DNA of 42,934 nucleotides. It comes from Halomonas cupida (GTDB lineage: Bacteria > Pseudomonadota > Gammaproteobacteria > Pseudomonadales > Halomonadaceae). This document shows, piece after piece, positions 22,449-30,840 of the stretch. The position numbers and the translations under genes are program-made. The notes under the pieces are model-generated. The model was not told the DNA's origin and searched no databases. It was given only the letters and a program-made list of their open reading frames with translations. The stretch's first letter is position 1. Each line of letters opens with the position of its first letter. The stretch spans positions 355,712-398,645 of the forward strand of contig NZ_FRCA01000004.1 of the NCBI RefSeq assembly GCF_900142755.1, read 5' to 3'.

Positions 22449-23723
22449 TCAATAGAGCAGGTCCACCAACCCCAGCGAAATCCACGGCATGTAGGTAATG
22501 GCGATCAGGCAGACCAGTACCACCAGCACGAAGCGCAGCAGCCAGGGAAAAAGCTGCTCGATGGACAGCTTCGCCACCGCACAGGCAGCAAACAGATTGA
22601 CCCCCAGCGGCGGGGTGAACATGCCCAGTGCCAGATTGACGACGATGATCAGACCGAAGTGCACCGGGTCGATGCCATACTGAATCGCGATCGGCGTGAA
22701 GATCGGCGCCAGCACCAGAATCGCCGCCGAGGTCTCGACGAACATGCCGACCACCAGCAGCATCACATTGACCGCCATCAGGAAGGTCACCGGGCTGTCA
22801 AACACCTGGGTGACCCAGGCTGCGACCTCGCCGGGCAAGCCCGAGCGGCTGATCAGGAAGCTGAACAGTGCCGCCGCCGAGATGATCAGCATCACCGTGG
22901 TGGTGGAAATCACGCTCTTGCGCAGGATCGGCAACAGTTCCCGCCAGGTCAGTTCACGATAGACCAGCCCACCGACGATCAGCGCATAGAACACCGCCAC
23001 TGCCGAGGCCTCGGTGGGCGTAAAGACCCCTCCATAGATGCCACCGATCACCACCACCGGCATCAGCAACGCCGCCCAGGCACGTCTTACTGCGCGCGGG
23101 AAGGAGGTACGATCCTCGCGGTCACGCAGGCCATAACCGCGTAACCGGCAGAAGACGTAGAGAAACACCAGCAGGGCCGTACCGATCAGCAACCCCGGGC
23201 CGATACCGGCAATGAACAGACGACCGATGGAAGTGTCGGTGCTGACACCGTAGAGAATCAGCGGAATCGACGGCGGAATCAGCACTCCCAGCTCCGCCGA
23301 TGACGCCTGAATCGAGGCCGCCAGCGGGCGAGGATAATCATGTGCCACCATCGCCGGAATCAGAATCGAACCGATGGCAAAGGTCGTGGCAACGCTGGAA
23401 CCGGATACCGCAGCAAACAACATGCAGGTCAGCACACAGGTCATCGCCAGACCGCCCTGCATGCCACCGACCAGTGATTTGGCCAGATCGACCAGGCGTT
23501 GGGAAATCCCTCCGGCAGCCATCAGGTTGCCGGCAAGAATGAAGAATGGAATGGCCATCAGCGGGAAATTGTCGATACCGACAAACATCTGCTGCGGCAC
23601 CATCAATAGCGGGAAGCGGGTAAAGAATTCGATGCCGATGATTGATGCCAGCAGGATCGACACCGCAATCGGCACCCCCAGAGTAAACAGGATGATCAGC
23701 GACAGACCAATGACAGCGTTCAT
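22449..23723 (-). CDS. dctM: TRAP transporter large permease (DctM)
   Basis: A 424-residue integral membrane protein of the TRAP DctM family, which translocates the substrate delivered by the DctP receptor using an ion gradient. Twelve or so hydrophobic segments are visible. Family motifs include IPFFILAGNLMAAGGIS, SGSSVATTFAIGSILIPAM, SSAELGVLIPPSIPLILYG, FTPTEASAVAVFYAL and VNLALGMFTPPLGVNLF. GGAGGGA lies just before the ATG, and the start overlaps the dctQ stop by 4 bp, indicating coupling. It forms a complete TRAP system with dctQ and dctP upstream. The carboxylate carried is likely one of the acid sugars degraded by the flanking genes. Confidence 0.93.
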   Translation of the reverse strand: MNAVIGLSLIILFTLGVPIAVSILLASIIGIEFFTRFPLLMVPQQMFVGIDNFPLMAIPFFILAGNLMAAGGISQRLVDLAKSLVGGMQGGLAMTCVLTCMLFAAVSGSSVATTFAIGSILIPAMVAHDYPRPLAASIQASSAELGVLIPPSIPLILYGVSTDTSIGRLFIAGIGPGLLIGTALLVFLYVFCRLRGYGLRDREDRTSFPRAVRRAWAALLMPVVVIGGIYGGVFTPTEASAVAVFYALIVGGLVYRELTWRELLPILRKSVISTTTVMLIISAAALFSFLISRSGLPGEVAAWVTQVFDSPVTFLMAVNVMLLVVGMFVETSAAILVLAPIFTPIAIQYGIDPVHFGLIIVVNLALGMFTPPLGVNLFAACAVAKLSIEQLFPWLLRFVLVVLVCLIAITYMPWISLGLVDLLY

Positions 23724-24310
23724 CTGCGTTCCCTCCCGACCTGTGCTTCACTCCCTGTTTCGCCACGCGAGACCGAAGGCACGACGGCATCCGGGGCAGC
23801 AGCCTCGACTTCGGCATCCGTCGCGCCGATCTCCTCACGCCCGGCAAGCTGTGCCAGCAGCCGAGCCACCACCGCAACCAACGAGAAGGCCGCACCCACC
23901 GGAATCGCCATATAGATCCAGCCAATGGAGATTCCCACCCCGGACAGCGCCTGTGAACGCACCCTCAGCGTCATCTGGATGCCGTAATACAACAGGATGG
24001 CCAGCACGATCAGACAACTGCCGGCAATGAATACCTCCAACACCTTGAGGCCGGGCCGTGGCACCAGCTTGTAGATGGCTTCGACAGCCATCATGTAGCC
24101 GCCACGAAAACAGGCCGCCGCCCCCAGAAAGACACACCAGATCATGGTCGAGCGCGCCATCACCTCCGACCAGGTGGACGGCGCATCAAAAACGAAGCGG
24201 GTCAGTACCTGGTAGAAGCCAAGGCTGACCGAGCAGACCAGCATCAGCACGGCAAGGTACAGCGCCAGCGATGAGATTGTGCGTTCCACACGTAACAGCA
24301 GATCCAGCAT
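23720..24310 (-). CDS. dctQ: TRAP transporter small permease (DctQ)
   Basis: A 196-residue inner-membrane protein with four hydrophobic segments, the DctQ pattern. LFLAVLM-type helix 1 is followed by TWSEVMARSTMIWCVFLGAA, the characteristic 'W.EE.aR..f.W..flGaa' block of the family. VFIAGSCLIVLAILLYYGIQ and a final helix GWIYMAIPVGAAFSLVAVV follow. A hydrophilic, acidic tail of about 40 residues (EVEAAAPDAVVPSVSRGETG) is longer than usual. GGGAG lies 8 bases before the ATG. It overlaps dctM by 4 bp and is separated from dctP by 173 bp that contain a strong hairpin. Confidence 0.9.
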   Translation of the reverse strand: MLDLLLRVERTISSLALYLAVLMLVCSVSLGFYQVLTRFVFDAPSTWSEVMARSTMIWCVFLGAAACFRGGYMMAVEAIYKLVPRPGLKVLEVFIAGSCLIVLAILLYYGIQMTLRVRSQALSGVGISIGWIYMAIPVGAAFSLVAVVARLLAQLAGREEIGATDAEVEAAAPDAVVPSVSRGETGSEAQVGRERR

Positions 24311-24357
24311 GTAATGTCTCCCGATGCAGGGTCTCCCAGCGATTCAAGGACCGGTGA

Positions 24358-24392
24358 CCGAGAGGCACATGGCGTCGCGCCATATGCCTCGG
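24358..24392. terminator. Hairpin in the dctP-dctQ spacer
   Basis: Nested stem with ATGGCG/CGCCAT around a TCG loop, extended by GGCA/TGCC and CCGA/TCGG with small bulges. There is no T-run on either strand. Such a hairpin behind the receptor gene may reduce read-through or stabilise the dctP transcript, giving more binding protein than permease. That role is inferred. Confidence 0.55.
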
Positions 24393-24483
24393 CCACCAGA
24401 TCAGCCTCGCAATGCACTGAGTGAATGGCAGTAGAATCCCCTGGGAAAGCCCCTTGAGAACGTCCCTTGGGGAAGAAAGCCCC

Positions 24484-25524
24484 CTACTGCGAGCACTCGC
24501 TGGAACGAATACGATCCAGCCACTCGGAGCCGTATTCATCGGTATAGACCGTGTAGGACGGCTCAACCGCCGCCTGGAACTGCGACTTGTCGATGTCATC
24601 AACGACAGTCATGCCCTTCTCGCGCAGCTCCTCGACGCCCTCGGTCTCGAGCCGAGACACCATCTCGCGGGTGGCTGCGGCCCCGGCCTGGGCTGCCTCG
24701 AGGAACCAGCCCTGCTGCTCCTCGCTCAGACCTTCCCAGAGGATCGGTGACGCCAGCATGATGGCCGGCGAATAGACATGGCCGGTGAGCGAAAGATAAT
24801 CCTGCACCTCCCACAGATTGCTGGTCAGGATCACCGAAATCGGATTTTCCTGGCCATCGACCGTGCCCTGCTGCAACGCGGTAAATACCTCGGGGAAGGC
24901 CATCGGCGTCGGGTGCACACCGAGTTCCTCGAACGCCGCCATGTGCATCTTGTTCTCCATGGTGCGGATCTTGAGCCCCTGAGCATCCTCCGGTGCGCTG
25001 ACATCGCGCTTGCTGTTGGTCATGTGGCGGAAGCCGTTCTCGGTCCAGGCAAGACCGACCAGGTCATGGTTGCCCATCATATCGAGCAGATCCTGACCGA
25101 TCTCACCATCCAGCACGCAACGCGCGTTGTCGTAATCGGTAAACAGGAATGGCAGATCCAGCACATAGGTTTCAGGGACGAAGTTGCCCAACGGGCCAGT
25201 GGAGGTAATGACTGCGTCGATGGTGCCGATCTGGAGGCCCTCTATCATGGCGCGCTCACCGCCAAGAGCACCGGCGGCATGCTCTTGAACCGTGAACTCG
25301 CCTTCGGAGAGTTCCTCGAGGCGTTCCTTGAACGCATCGACACCGGCAGAATAATGCGAGGTATCGGCAGTGGTATGACCAACCGTGATGGTCTGGGCCG
25401 CCAGACTCGGCAAGGCCAGCCCGGCAAGGGCGAGGCCCAGGGTTGCACAAACGGTTGCACGAATGGTTGTGCGGGCGGTTACGTGAATGGCAGCAGGAAT
25501 GGCGCGGCGTGCAAAGGTCGTCAT
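24484..25524 (-). CDS. dctP: TRAP transporter substrate-binding protein (DctP)
   Basis: A 346-residue periplasmic receptor of the DctP family. The signal peptide is unusually long (~43 residues), reading ARRAIPAAIHVTARTTIRAT then VCATLGLALAGLALPSLAAQ; it contains a four-residue repeat. The mature protein has ITVGHTTADTSHYSAGVDAF, the usual TRAP first strand, then VLDLPFLFTDYDNAR and GLAWTENGFRHMTNSKRDV. The carboxylate-binding Arg is predicted in DAQGLKIRTMENKMH, followed by PMAFPEVFTALQQGTVDGQE. AGAGGA is 9 bases before the ATG at 25524; the longer frame to 25593 adds no signal features. Neighbouring genes suggest a four- or five-carbon sugar acid ligand (threonate, erythronate or apionate). 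Confidence 0.93.
   Translation of the reverse strand: MTTFARRAIPAAIHVTARTTIRATVCATLGLALAGLALPSLAAQTITVGHTTADTSHYSAGVDAFKERLEELSEGEFTVQEHAAGALGGERAMIEGLQIGTIDAVITSTGPLGNFVPETYVLDLPFLFTDYDNARCVLDGEIGQDLLDMMGNHDLVGLAWTENGFRHMTNSKRDVSAPEDAQGLKIRTMENKMHMAAFEELGVHPTPMAFPEVFTALQQGTVDGQENPISVILTSNLWEVQDYLSLTGHVYSPAIMLASPILWEGLSEEQQGWFLEAAQAGAAATREMVSRLETEGVEELREKGMTVVDDIDKSQFQAAVEPSYTVYTDEYGSEWLDRIRSSECSQ
25441..25500 (-). repeat. 12-bp tandem repeat inside the dctP signal peptide
   Basis: Five in-frame degenerate 12-bp units on the + strand: GGTTGCACAAAC, GGTTGCACGAAT, GGTTGTGCGGGC, GGTTACGTGAAT, GGCAGCAGGAAT. On the coding strand they give the four-residue repeats IPAA, IHVT, ARTT, IRAT, VCAT. Expansion explains the long n-region of the signal peptide. 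Confidence 0.8.
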
Positions 25525-25608
25525 TGTTGTATCCTCTGGGTTACGCGTTTTAGGTCTCTGGCCCGGCGGGCGAGACGGCTTTCCTTCCTTCACTTGCGGG
25601 GCGCCAAC

Positions 25609-25680
25609 AACATGGCAATCAAATCACTCATCCTGATCCATTTGACTGCCATCCACACCACACTGGTGCGGATGCAGGCC
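25609..25680 (-). mobile_element. Degenerate partial copy of the multi-hairpin element
   Basis: AACATGGCAATCAAATCACT and CATCCTGATCCATTTGACTG match the 3' hairpin end of the element with several substitutions. CACACCACACTGGTGCGGAT resembles the next stem. The remaining two thirds are missing. It lies in the dctP leader. Confidence 0.7.
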
Positions 25681-25715
25681 CCGGTTTCAGCTCCTTGAAG
25701 AACCTTGTGTGGCTA

Positions 25716-25809
25716 TAAACATGGCAATCAAATAGCTCATCCTGATCGATTTGATTTTCGCCCGCACCACAGGCGCAGATGCGCGGATCGGCTGGTGTGG
25801 TGCGGTCTC
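25716..25809 (-). mobile_element. Truncated copy of the multi-hairpin element at the denD 3' end
   Basis: About 94 bp of the element in reverse orientation. The CAATCAAAT/ATTTGATT stem and the GCAGATGCGCGGAT region are kept. It breaks off at TGCGGTCTC, exactly where denD begins. The denD stop codon (TCA on + at 25808-25810) spans the junction. Confidence 0.82.
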
Positions 25810-26803
25810 AAGATGGCCGTGCCTCGTCGATGAATGCCTCAACAACAGCCTTGAAATCGGTGTCACCGGCGAAGCCCAGTTGCTCCGCACGTGCGGTGCG
25901 GAAGCGTCCCGGCCAACTGGCGACGATGGCGGTGACGCGCCCATCCGGCTCATGACGGACTCGCTCCACTGCGGCGTCTCCCGCATAGTGGCGCAGCACC
26001 TCAAGCATTTCCGCCACGCTGACGGTGATACCGGGCAGCATGAAGGCACGGTTGGCGCCGAACCGCTCGGCCTCCACTTCCGCCCCGTGCACCAGCGCCT
26101 CAACCACCTTGCCGGGTGACATCACATACAGCTCCAGTTCAGTGGGTACCGGGCAGATGGCTTCTTCATCATTGAGCGGCTCACGCAGAATACTCGAGGC
26201 AAAGCTGGATGCAGCGGCATTGGGCCGCCCTGGCCGAATGACGATGGTCGGCAGACGCAATACGCGGCCGTCAATCAGGCCGCGTCGGCTGTAATCGCTG
26301 ATCAGCAGTTCACACATCGCCTTCTGGGTGCCATAGGAGCTCTGCGGCACCAGGGCGGTCATGTCATCAAGCACTTCGGGCAGCTCACCACCATAGACCG
26401 CCACCGAACTGGCCATGACCAACCGGGTGGTGTTCATCTGCCGTTCCCGGCAGGCATCCAGCAACGCCCGAGTGGCATCGAAATTGACCGCCATGCCCAA
26501 CTCGAGGTCGGCCTCGGCCGCCGAACTGACCACCGCCGCCAGGTGATAGATCACCTCAGGTCGATCATCGAGCAGCGATGCCCACGCATCGGGCGCGGTG
26601 ATATCGCAGGCCCTGGTGTTGATATTGATCGCACGAATGGTGCTATTCGCTTCCTTACTGGACGTCTCCGGTACCGGGGGTGCCAGTTGGTCGACCAGGG
26701 TCAGGCGCTCAATGGCACGACCATCCAGTTGACCGCGAGCGATCAATTGACCGACCAGACGCTGGCCGAGAAATCCGGCGGCGCCGGTGATCAGAATATG
26801 CAT
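25808..26803 (-). CDS. denD: D-erythronate dehydrogenase (DenD)
   Basis: A 331-residue extended short-chain dehydrogenase (NAD-dependent epimerase/dehydratase family). In known pathways DenD oxidises D-erythronate at C2 to 2-oxo-tetronate. The NAD motif is HILITGAAGFLGQRLVGQLI; VIYHLAAVVSSAAEADLELG and VMASSVAVYGG follow, then the YxxxK pair in SYGTQKAMCE, and RLPTIVIRPGRPNAAASSFA. GGGAG precedes the ATG. It sits 15 bp behind otnI in the ltnD-otnK-otnC-otnI-denD operon, the best evidence for the assignment. Its stop codon is formed at the junction with a truncated repeat element, so the original C-terminus may have been slightly longer or different. Confidence 0.88.
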   Translation of the reverse strand: MHILITGAAGFLGQRLVGQLIARGQLDGRAIERLTLVDQLAPPVPETSSKEANSTIRAININTRACDITAPDAWASLLDDRPEVIYHLAAVVSSAAEADLELGMAVNFDATRALLDACRERQMNTTRLVMASSVAVYGGELPEVLDDMTALVPQSSYGTQKAMCELLISDYSRRGLIDGRVLRLPTIVIRPGRPNAAASSFASSILREPLNDEEAICPVPTELELYVMSPGKVVEALVHGAEVEAERFGANRAFMLPGITVSVAEMLEVLRHYAGDAAVERVRHEPDGRVTAIVASWPGRFRTARAEQLGFAGDTDFKAVVEAFIDEARPS

Positions 26804-26818
26804 GGAGACTCTCCCGTT

Positions 26819-27652
26819 TCAGGCCGTTCCTGTTGTGTCATACCGTTCCCCCGATACCCTGGTCTTGATACCATACCGCCCGGCCCAAACCAGCCCTTCG
26901 ATGGTGCTGGCGCGAGGCCGGTACTCACAGCCCACCCAGCCGTGATAGCCAAGGTCATCCAGATGGCCGAGCACCTGCGTGTAGTTGATTTCGCCCAGAT
27001 CCGGCTCATGGCGCGCCGGGACGCCAGCGATCTGTACATGTCCGATGTTCGGGTACTGGGCTTCCATCTCGTGGATCAGGTCGCCCTGGACAATCTGGCA
27101 GTGATAGATATCGAACTGCACCTTGAGATTATCGGCCCCGACTTCAGCAACGATGTCCCGCGCCTGCTGCTGCGTCTGTAACAGGAAGCCCGGCATGTCA
27201 CGCCCGTTGATCGGTTCGATCAACAGCACCCGCCCGGCCCGGGAACACTCCCTTGCCGCATGGCGCAGGTTAGCGATATAGGTGGCATGGTGCAGGCGCC
27301 GAGTCTCCTCATCGGCATTCTGCGGCAGCAACCCGGCCATGGCGTGCAGTCGCGGGCAGTTCAGTACCTCGGCATAGTCCAGCGCCTGCTCAACACCGCG
27401 GCGAAACTCATCCTCGCGGCCAGGCAGGCTCGCCAGTCCCCTCTCCCCTGCGTCCCAGTCACCCGGTGGCAGGTTGAACAGTACCTGCTCCAGGCCATGG
27501 GCACTGAGTCGCTGACGGATTTCCTCAGCCTCGAAGGCATAGGGAAACAGGTACTCCACACCCTGGAAGCCCACCTCTGCCGCCGCCGCGAAGCGGTCGA
27601 GGAACTCATGTTCGGTGAACATCATGCTGAGATTGGCAGCCAACTTGATCAT
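26819..27652 (-). CDS. otnI: 2-oxo-tetronate isomerase (OtnI, hydroxypyruvate isomerase family)
   Basis: A 277-residue TIM-barrel isomerase of the Hyi family. OtnI converts 2-oxo-tetronate to 3-oxo-tetronate so that both L-threonate and D-erythronate can be phosphorylated by OtnK. Visible landmarks are KLAANLSMMFTEHEFLDRFA, GVEYLFPYAFEAEEI, VLFNLPPGDWDAGERGLASL, LIEPINGRDMPGFLL with a catalytic Glu, QFDIYHCQIVQGDL, HVQIAGVPARHEPD and WVGCEYRP with the second Glu. It is about 20 residues longer than E. coli Hyi at the C-terminus. GAGGAG lies 6 bases before the ATG. A 14-bp tandem repeat separates it from otnC. Confidence 0.9.
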   Translation of the reverse strand: MIKLAANLSMMFTEHEFLDRFAAAAEVGFQGVEYLFPYAFEAEEIRQRLSAHGLEQVLFNLPPGDWDAGERGLASLPGREDEFRRGVEQALDYAEVLNCPRLHAMAGLLPQNADEETRRLHHATYIANLRHAARECSRAGRVLLIEPINGRDMPGFLLQTQQQARDIVAEVGADNLKVQFDIYHCQIVQGDLIHEMEAQYPNIGHVQIAGVPARHEPDLGEINYTQVLGHLDDLGYHGWVGCEYRPRASTIEGLVWAGRYGIKTRVSGERYDTTGTA

Positions 27653-27683
27653 GCTCGCTCCTCGCTGGTCTCGATCACGCGCT

Positions 27684-27739
27684 CTTCAACTCATGTCCTT
27701 CAACTCATGTCCTTCAGCTCATGTCCTTCAGCTCACGCC
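27684..27739. repeat. 14-bp tandem repeat between otnC and otnI
   Basis: Four units: CTTCAACTCATGTC twice, then CTTCAGCTCATGTC and CTTCAGCTCACGCC. It fills most of the 89-bp spacer and stops two bases short of the otnC stop codon. Confidence 0.85.
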
Positions 27740-27741
27740 CT

Positions 27742-28452
27742 TCAATCGCGTGGAAAGCGCTGTTCCAGCTCCTCGACCTGCTCCGGGGTCAGGCCTCGCG
27801 GGTTCTGGCCTCGCAACAGCAGAAACAGCTTCGCGGTTTCCTCGAGTTCCTCGGTGGCGTAGACCGCCGCTTCCAGCGACTTGCCTGCTACCACCGGGCC
27901 ATGATTGGCCAGCAGCACGGCGCTATGCCTTCCCGCCAGACCGCGCACCGCATCTCCCAGGCTCGGGTCGCCGGGAATGTGATAAGGCACCAGAGGGAGC
28001 TTGCCCACACGCATCACGTAATAGGCGGTCAGTGGCGGAATACAGTCGTGGTGATCCACATCCGGCAGGCAGGACACCGCCACTGAATGGGTCGAATGCA
28101 GATGCACGATGGCGCCGGACTGTGGCCGCTCGGCATACATCGCCATGTGCAGGAAACTCTCCTTGGTCGGCCTGTCGCCATCCAGCCACTCGCCGTCGGC
28201 GGAAAGTCGCGAGATGCGTGCCGGATCGAGGCGCCCGAGGCAGGCATTGGTCGGCGTCATCAACCAGCCACCATCCTCGAGACGCACACTGATGTTGCCG
28301 CTGGAGCCCATGGTCAAGCCACGATCAAATATCGACTTGCCGTACAGTGCGATCTGCTCACGCAACTCGCTGTGTGCCTGATTCCTGGAAGAACCGCTTC
28401 TGGAAGAATCGCTCCTGGAAGGATGACCGCTGCCACGAAGCTTCTCACTCAT
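27742..28452 (-). CDS. otnC: 3-oxo-tetronate 4-phosphate decarboxylase (OtnC, class II aldolase family)
   Basis: A 236-residue metal-dependent enzyme of the class II aldolase/adducin family. OtnC decarboxylates 3-oxo-tetronate 4-phosphate to dihydroxyacetone phosphate. Family landmarks: TMGSSGNISVRLEDG (phosphate-binding), MTPTNACLGRLDP, RPTKESFLHMAMY with the catalytic Glu, AIVHLHSTHSVAVSCL with metal-binding histidines, LVPYHIPGDPSLGDAV and VLLANHGPVVAG with the third His. The first ~28 residues (GHPSRSDSSRSGSSRNQ) are a low-complexity extension coded by a 15-bp repeat. The start overlaps the otnK stop by 4 bp. Confidence 0.9.
   Translation of the reverse strand: MSEKLRGSGHPSRSDSSRSGSSRNQAHSELREQIALYGKSIFDRGLTMGSSGNISVRLEDGGWLMTPTNACLGRLDPARISRLSADGEWLDGDRPTKESFLHMAMYAERPQSGAIVHLHSTHSVAVSCLPDVDHHDCIPPLTAYYVMRVGKLPLVPYHIPGDPSLGDAVRGLAGRHSAVLLANHGPVVAGKSLEAAVYATEELEETAKLFLLLRGQNPRGLTPEQVEELEQRFPRD
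28383..28430 (-). repeat. 15-bp tandem repeat in the otnC N-terminus
   Basis: Units TCCTGGAAGAACCGC, TTCTGGAAGAATCGC and TCCTGGAAGGATGACCGC on the + strand. They code for the Ser/Arg-rich, five-residue repeat extension of OtnC, which looks like a recent local duplication. Confidence 0.75.
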
Positions 28453-29759
28453 TCCGTCACCTCGCCCAGTAACTCGAAACCACGAGTGAAGATATCCACG
28501 CCACCGAAATTGCCCGACTTCAACGCCAGCGACAGAGTGCCTCCTCCTACTCTGGCTTGTGTCCAGGGCACCCCGGCGTCGATCTGCGGCCCGATACGTA
28601 ACTGTTCCAACGCCAACGCCGAAACCACGGCGCCAGATGTTTCGCCACCTGCCACCAGCAGACGACCGACACCCTCTCGGATCATGGTGACCGCAATAGT
28701 GGCCAGTGCCTGTTCGACGACTTCGCCAGCTCGGACGATGCCGAGTTGTTCCTGAGCTACCTTGACACGGGCCGGCTCGGCGGAGGCATAGACCAGAATG
28801 GGCTCACCGGGCCACTGACGATAATGTTCGCGCAGGGTATCCAACACCGCCTGGAGTCGACCGTCTCCCAACGCCAGCTCCAACGGGTCCAGCGCAATGC
28901 CGGGATGACGCTCAAGGAAATGCGACACCTGACCGAGGGTCGCCCTGGAGCAGCTGCCGGACAGCACCAGTGGATTTCCGCTGGCCGGAGCCAGGCAGGC
29001 AGCATCCTCGATGGCGGCCAGCCAACCCTTGCGTCGATACTGCTCAGGCAGTGCCTGGCCCAGCCCGGAGCCACCAGTGACCAGCGGCAGATCCACGCAG
29101 GCTGCCGCCAGCACATCGAGATCGGCATCATCCAGGGTGTCACAGATGACGTGACGAACCCCCTGACCCGCCAGGGTTTCCAGGTGCTGCCTGGACGCTG
29201 CCGGCCCGGCAGCCAGCACGGCTCGGTCGAGCAACCCGACAGAGTGGCGTGTCTGGCGGCCCAGTACCCGTACCAGGTCAGCATCGGTCATCGGGTTCAG
29301 CGGATGATCCTGCATGCCACTGTCATTGAGCAGCCGGTCACCGACAAACAGATGCCCCTGATAGACGGTACGCCCTGTCGCCGGGAAGGCCGGCACCATC
29401 ACAGTCTGCCGAGCGCCCAGCGAGTCCATCAGCGCATCGGCAACCGGGCCGATGTTGCCTTCATCGGTGGAATCGAATGTCGAACAGTACTTGAAGAAGA
29501 TCTGTTCCGTCCCCTGGCCGACCAACCAGTCCAGCGCCGCAAGGCTATCGCCAACGGCCTGTTCCACTGGGCAGCTGCGTGACTTCAACGCCACTACAAT
29601 CGCATCAACATCCTTGAGGGCATCAACATCATCGAGCAGTGTCCTGGCGCCAGGCACTCCCAGCATCTGCACGGTACGCATGCCAGCGCGCACCAGATTG
29701 TTGGCCAGATCCGTAGCGCCGGTAAAATCATCGGCAATTGCTCCCAGAACCAGAGTCAT
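28449..29759 (-). CDS. otnK: 3-oxo-tetronate kinase (OtnK, DUF1537 family)
   Basis: A 436-residue DUF1537 kinase that phosphorylates 3-oxo-tetronate at C4 with ATP. N-terminal motif: LGAIADDFTGATDLANNLVR. KYCSTFDSTDEGNIG is the substrate-site signature, and VPAFPATGRTVYQGHLFVGD with HPLNPMTDADLVRVL is typical of OtnK. The C-terminal domain has LVLSGSCSRATLGQV, LLVAGGETSGAVVSAL and LALKSGNFGGVDIF. Strong ribosome site AAGGAGAGGA just before the ATG. Overlaps of 4 bp with ltnD upstream and otnC downstream show tight coupling. It is the second DUF1537 enzyme in this window and differs clearly from the OiaK-type protein at 16-17.5 kb. Confidence 0.92.
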   Translation of the reverse strand: MTLVLGAIADDFTGATDLANNLVRAGMRTVQMLGVPGARTLLDDVDALKDVDAIVVALKSRSCPVEQAVGDSLAALDWLVGQGTEQIFFKYCSTFDSTDEGNIGPVADALMDSLGARQTVMVPAFPATGRTVYQGHLFVGDRLLNDSGMQDHPLNPMTDADLVRVLGRQTRHSVGLLDRAVLAAGPAASRQHLETLAGQGVRHVICDTLDDADLDVLAAACVDLPLVTGGSGLGQALPEQYRRKGWLAAIEDAACLAPASGNPLVLSGSCSRATLGQVSHFLERHPGIALDPLELALGDGRLQAVLDTLREHYRQWPGEPILVYASAEPARVKVAQEQLGIVRAGEVVEQALATIAVTMIREGVGRLLVAGGETSGAVVSALALEQLRIGPQIDAGVPWTQARVGGGTLSLALKSGNFGGVDIFTRGFELLGEVTE

Positions 29760-30724
29760 TCCTCTCCTTCCCTATCAAGATGAGTATCATTGGCCGCCGG
29801 CAGATCGAGTCCGGCGGTTGCCGCGTAGACCTTGATGACCGCGGCATCATCCTCACGCCCGAGCCCCATGCCGCTGGCGGCCGTGAATTGCTGTAGCGCA
29901 CTCGCTGCAACCGGCATGGCCAAGCGCAGATCACGTCCGGTGTCGTGTACCAGGTTGAGGTCCTTGACGAAGATGTCTACCGCCGACAGTGGCGTATAGT
30001 CCCCTTCGAGAATGTGCGGCACACGATTCTCGAACATCCAGGAATTGCCGGCAGACTGGGTAATGACCTCATACAGACGCTCAGGGTCGATGCCCATACG
30101 TATTCCCAGTGCCATGGCCTCCGCCGCCGCAGCGATGTGCACCCCGGCGAGATGCTGGTTGACCAACTTGACGCTGGATCCGGCACCGGGAGCATCACCC
30201 AACCGATGGACCGTGCCGGCCATCGCCTCAAGAGCCGGTTCCGCCATGGCAAACGCCTCGGGGCGTCCCGAGGCCATGACCGATAGCTGCCCACAGGCAG
30301 CACGGGCGGCGCCACCACTGATCGGCGCATCGAGCAGCACCAGGCCCATCGCATCGAGACGTTCTCCCAGCGCTTCAGCATAGGCAGGAGCCACGGTGGC
30401 GCACTGGATCACCAGGCTACCGGGGGCCAGGCGCTCGGCCAGCCCACCCCTACCCTCGTCACCGAACAGCACGGTTTCCACCTGGTGGGCATTGACCACC
30501 ACCAGCAGGATCACCGAGCACTCCTCGGCCAGCGCCAACGGTGACGAATGCACCCGGCCACCAGCGTCGGCAAAGGCCACCCTGGCATCCGCCGCGAGGT
30601 CACAACCAATCACCGGCAACCCGCCATCAAGCAATGAGCGGGCAATACCCATCCCCATGGCACCAAGACCAATGACACCGTGAATAGCCTGAGTTGATTC
30701 GTCAGATGTTGATTCGTCAGACAT
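29756..30724 (-). CDS. ltnD: L-threonate dehydrogenase (LtnD)
   Basis: A 322-residue beta-hydroxyacid dehydrogenase. LtnD oxidises L-threonate to 2-oxo-tetronate with NAD+. Landmarks: GVIGLGAMGMGIARSLLDGG (Rossmann), LLDAPISGGAARAACGQLSV (substrate motif), and GSSVKLVNQHLAGVHIAAAA with the catalytic Lys. EDDAAVIKVYA near the C-terminus is also a family feature. The ATG at 30724 is preferred because CAGGGG lies just upstream. The first residues MSDESTSDESTQ contain a duplicated SDEST, from a 15-bp direct repeat. It is the first gene of the ltnD-otnK-otnC-otnI-denD operon, divergent from a LacI regulator with a palindromic operator between. Confidence 0.9.
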   Translation of the reverse strand: MSDESTSDESTQAIHGVIGLGAMGMGIARSLLDGGLPVIGCDLAADARVAFADAGGRVHSSPLALAEECSVILLVVVNAHQVETVLFGDEGRGGLAERLAPGSLVIQCATVAPAYAEALGERLDAMGLVLLDAPISGGAARAACGQLSVMASGRPEAFAMAEPALEAMAGTVHRLGDAPGAGSSVKLVNQHLAGVHIAAAAEAMALGIRMGIDPERLYEVITQSAGNSWMFENRVPHILEGDYTPLSAVDIFVKDLNLVHDTGRDLRLAMPVAASALQQFTAASGMGLGREDDAAVIKVYAATAGLDLPAANDTHLDREGEE

Positions 30725-30840
30725 GCAAACCCCTGAAACCGTCATGCACCAGAACAGTCATCGAGTGGCGCGATATGACCGGTGCGAACAAGGCCAACTG
30801 GAGAATCCCGGTACGGAAAAGACCAATATGGAAAAGCCCA

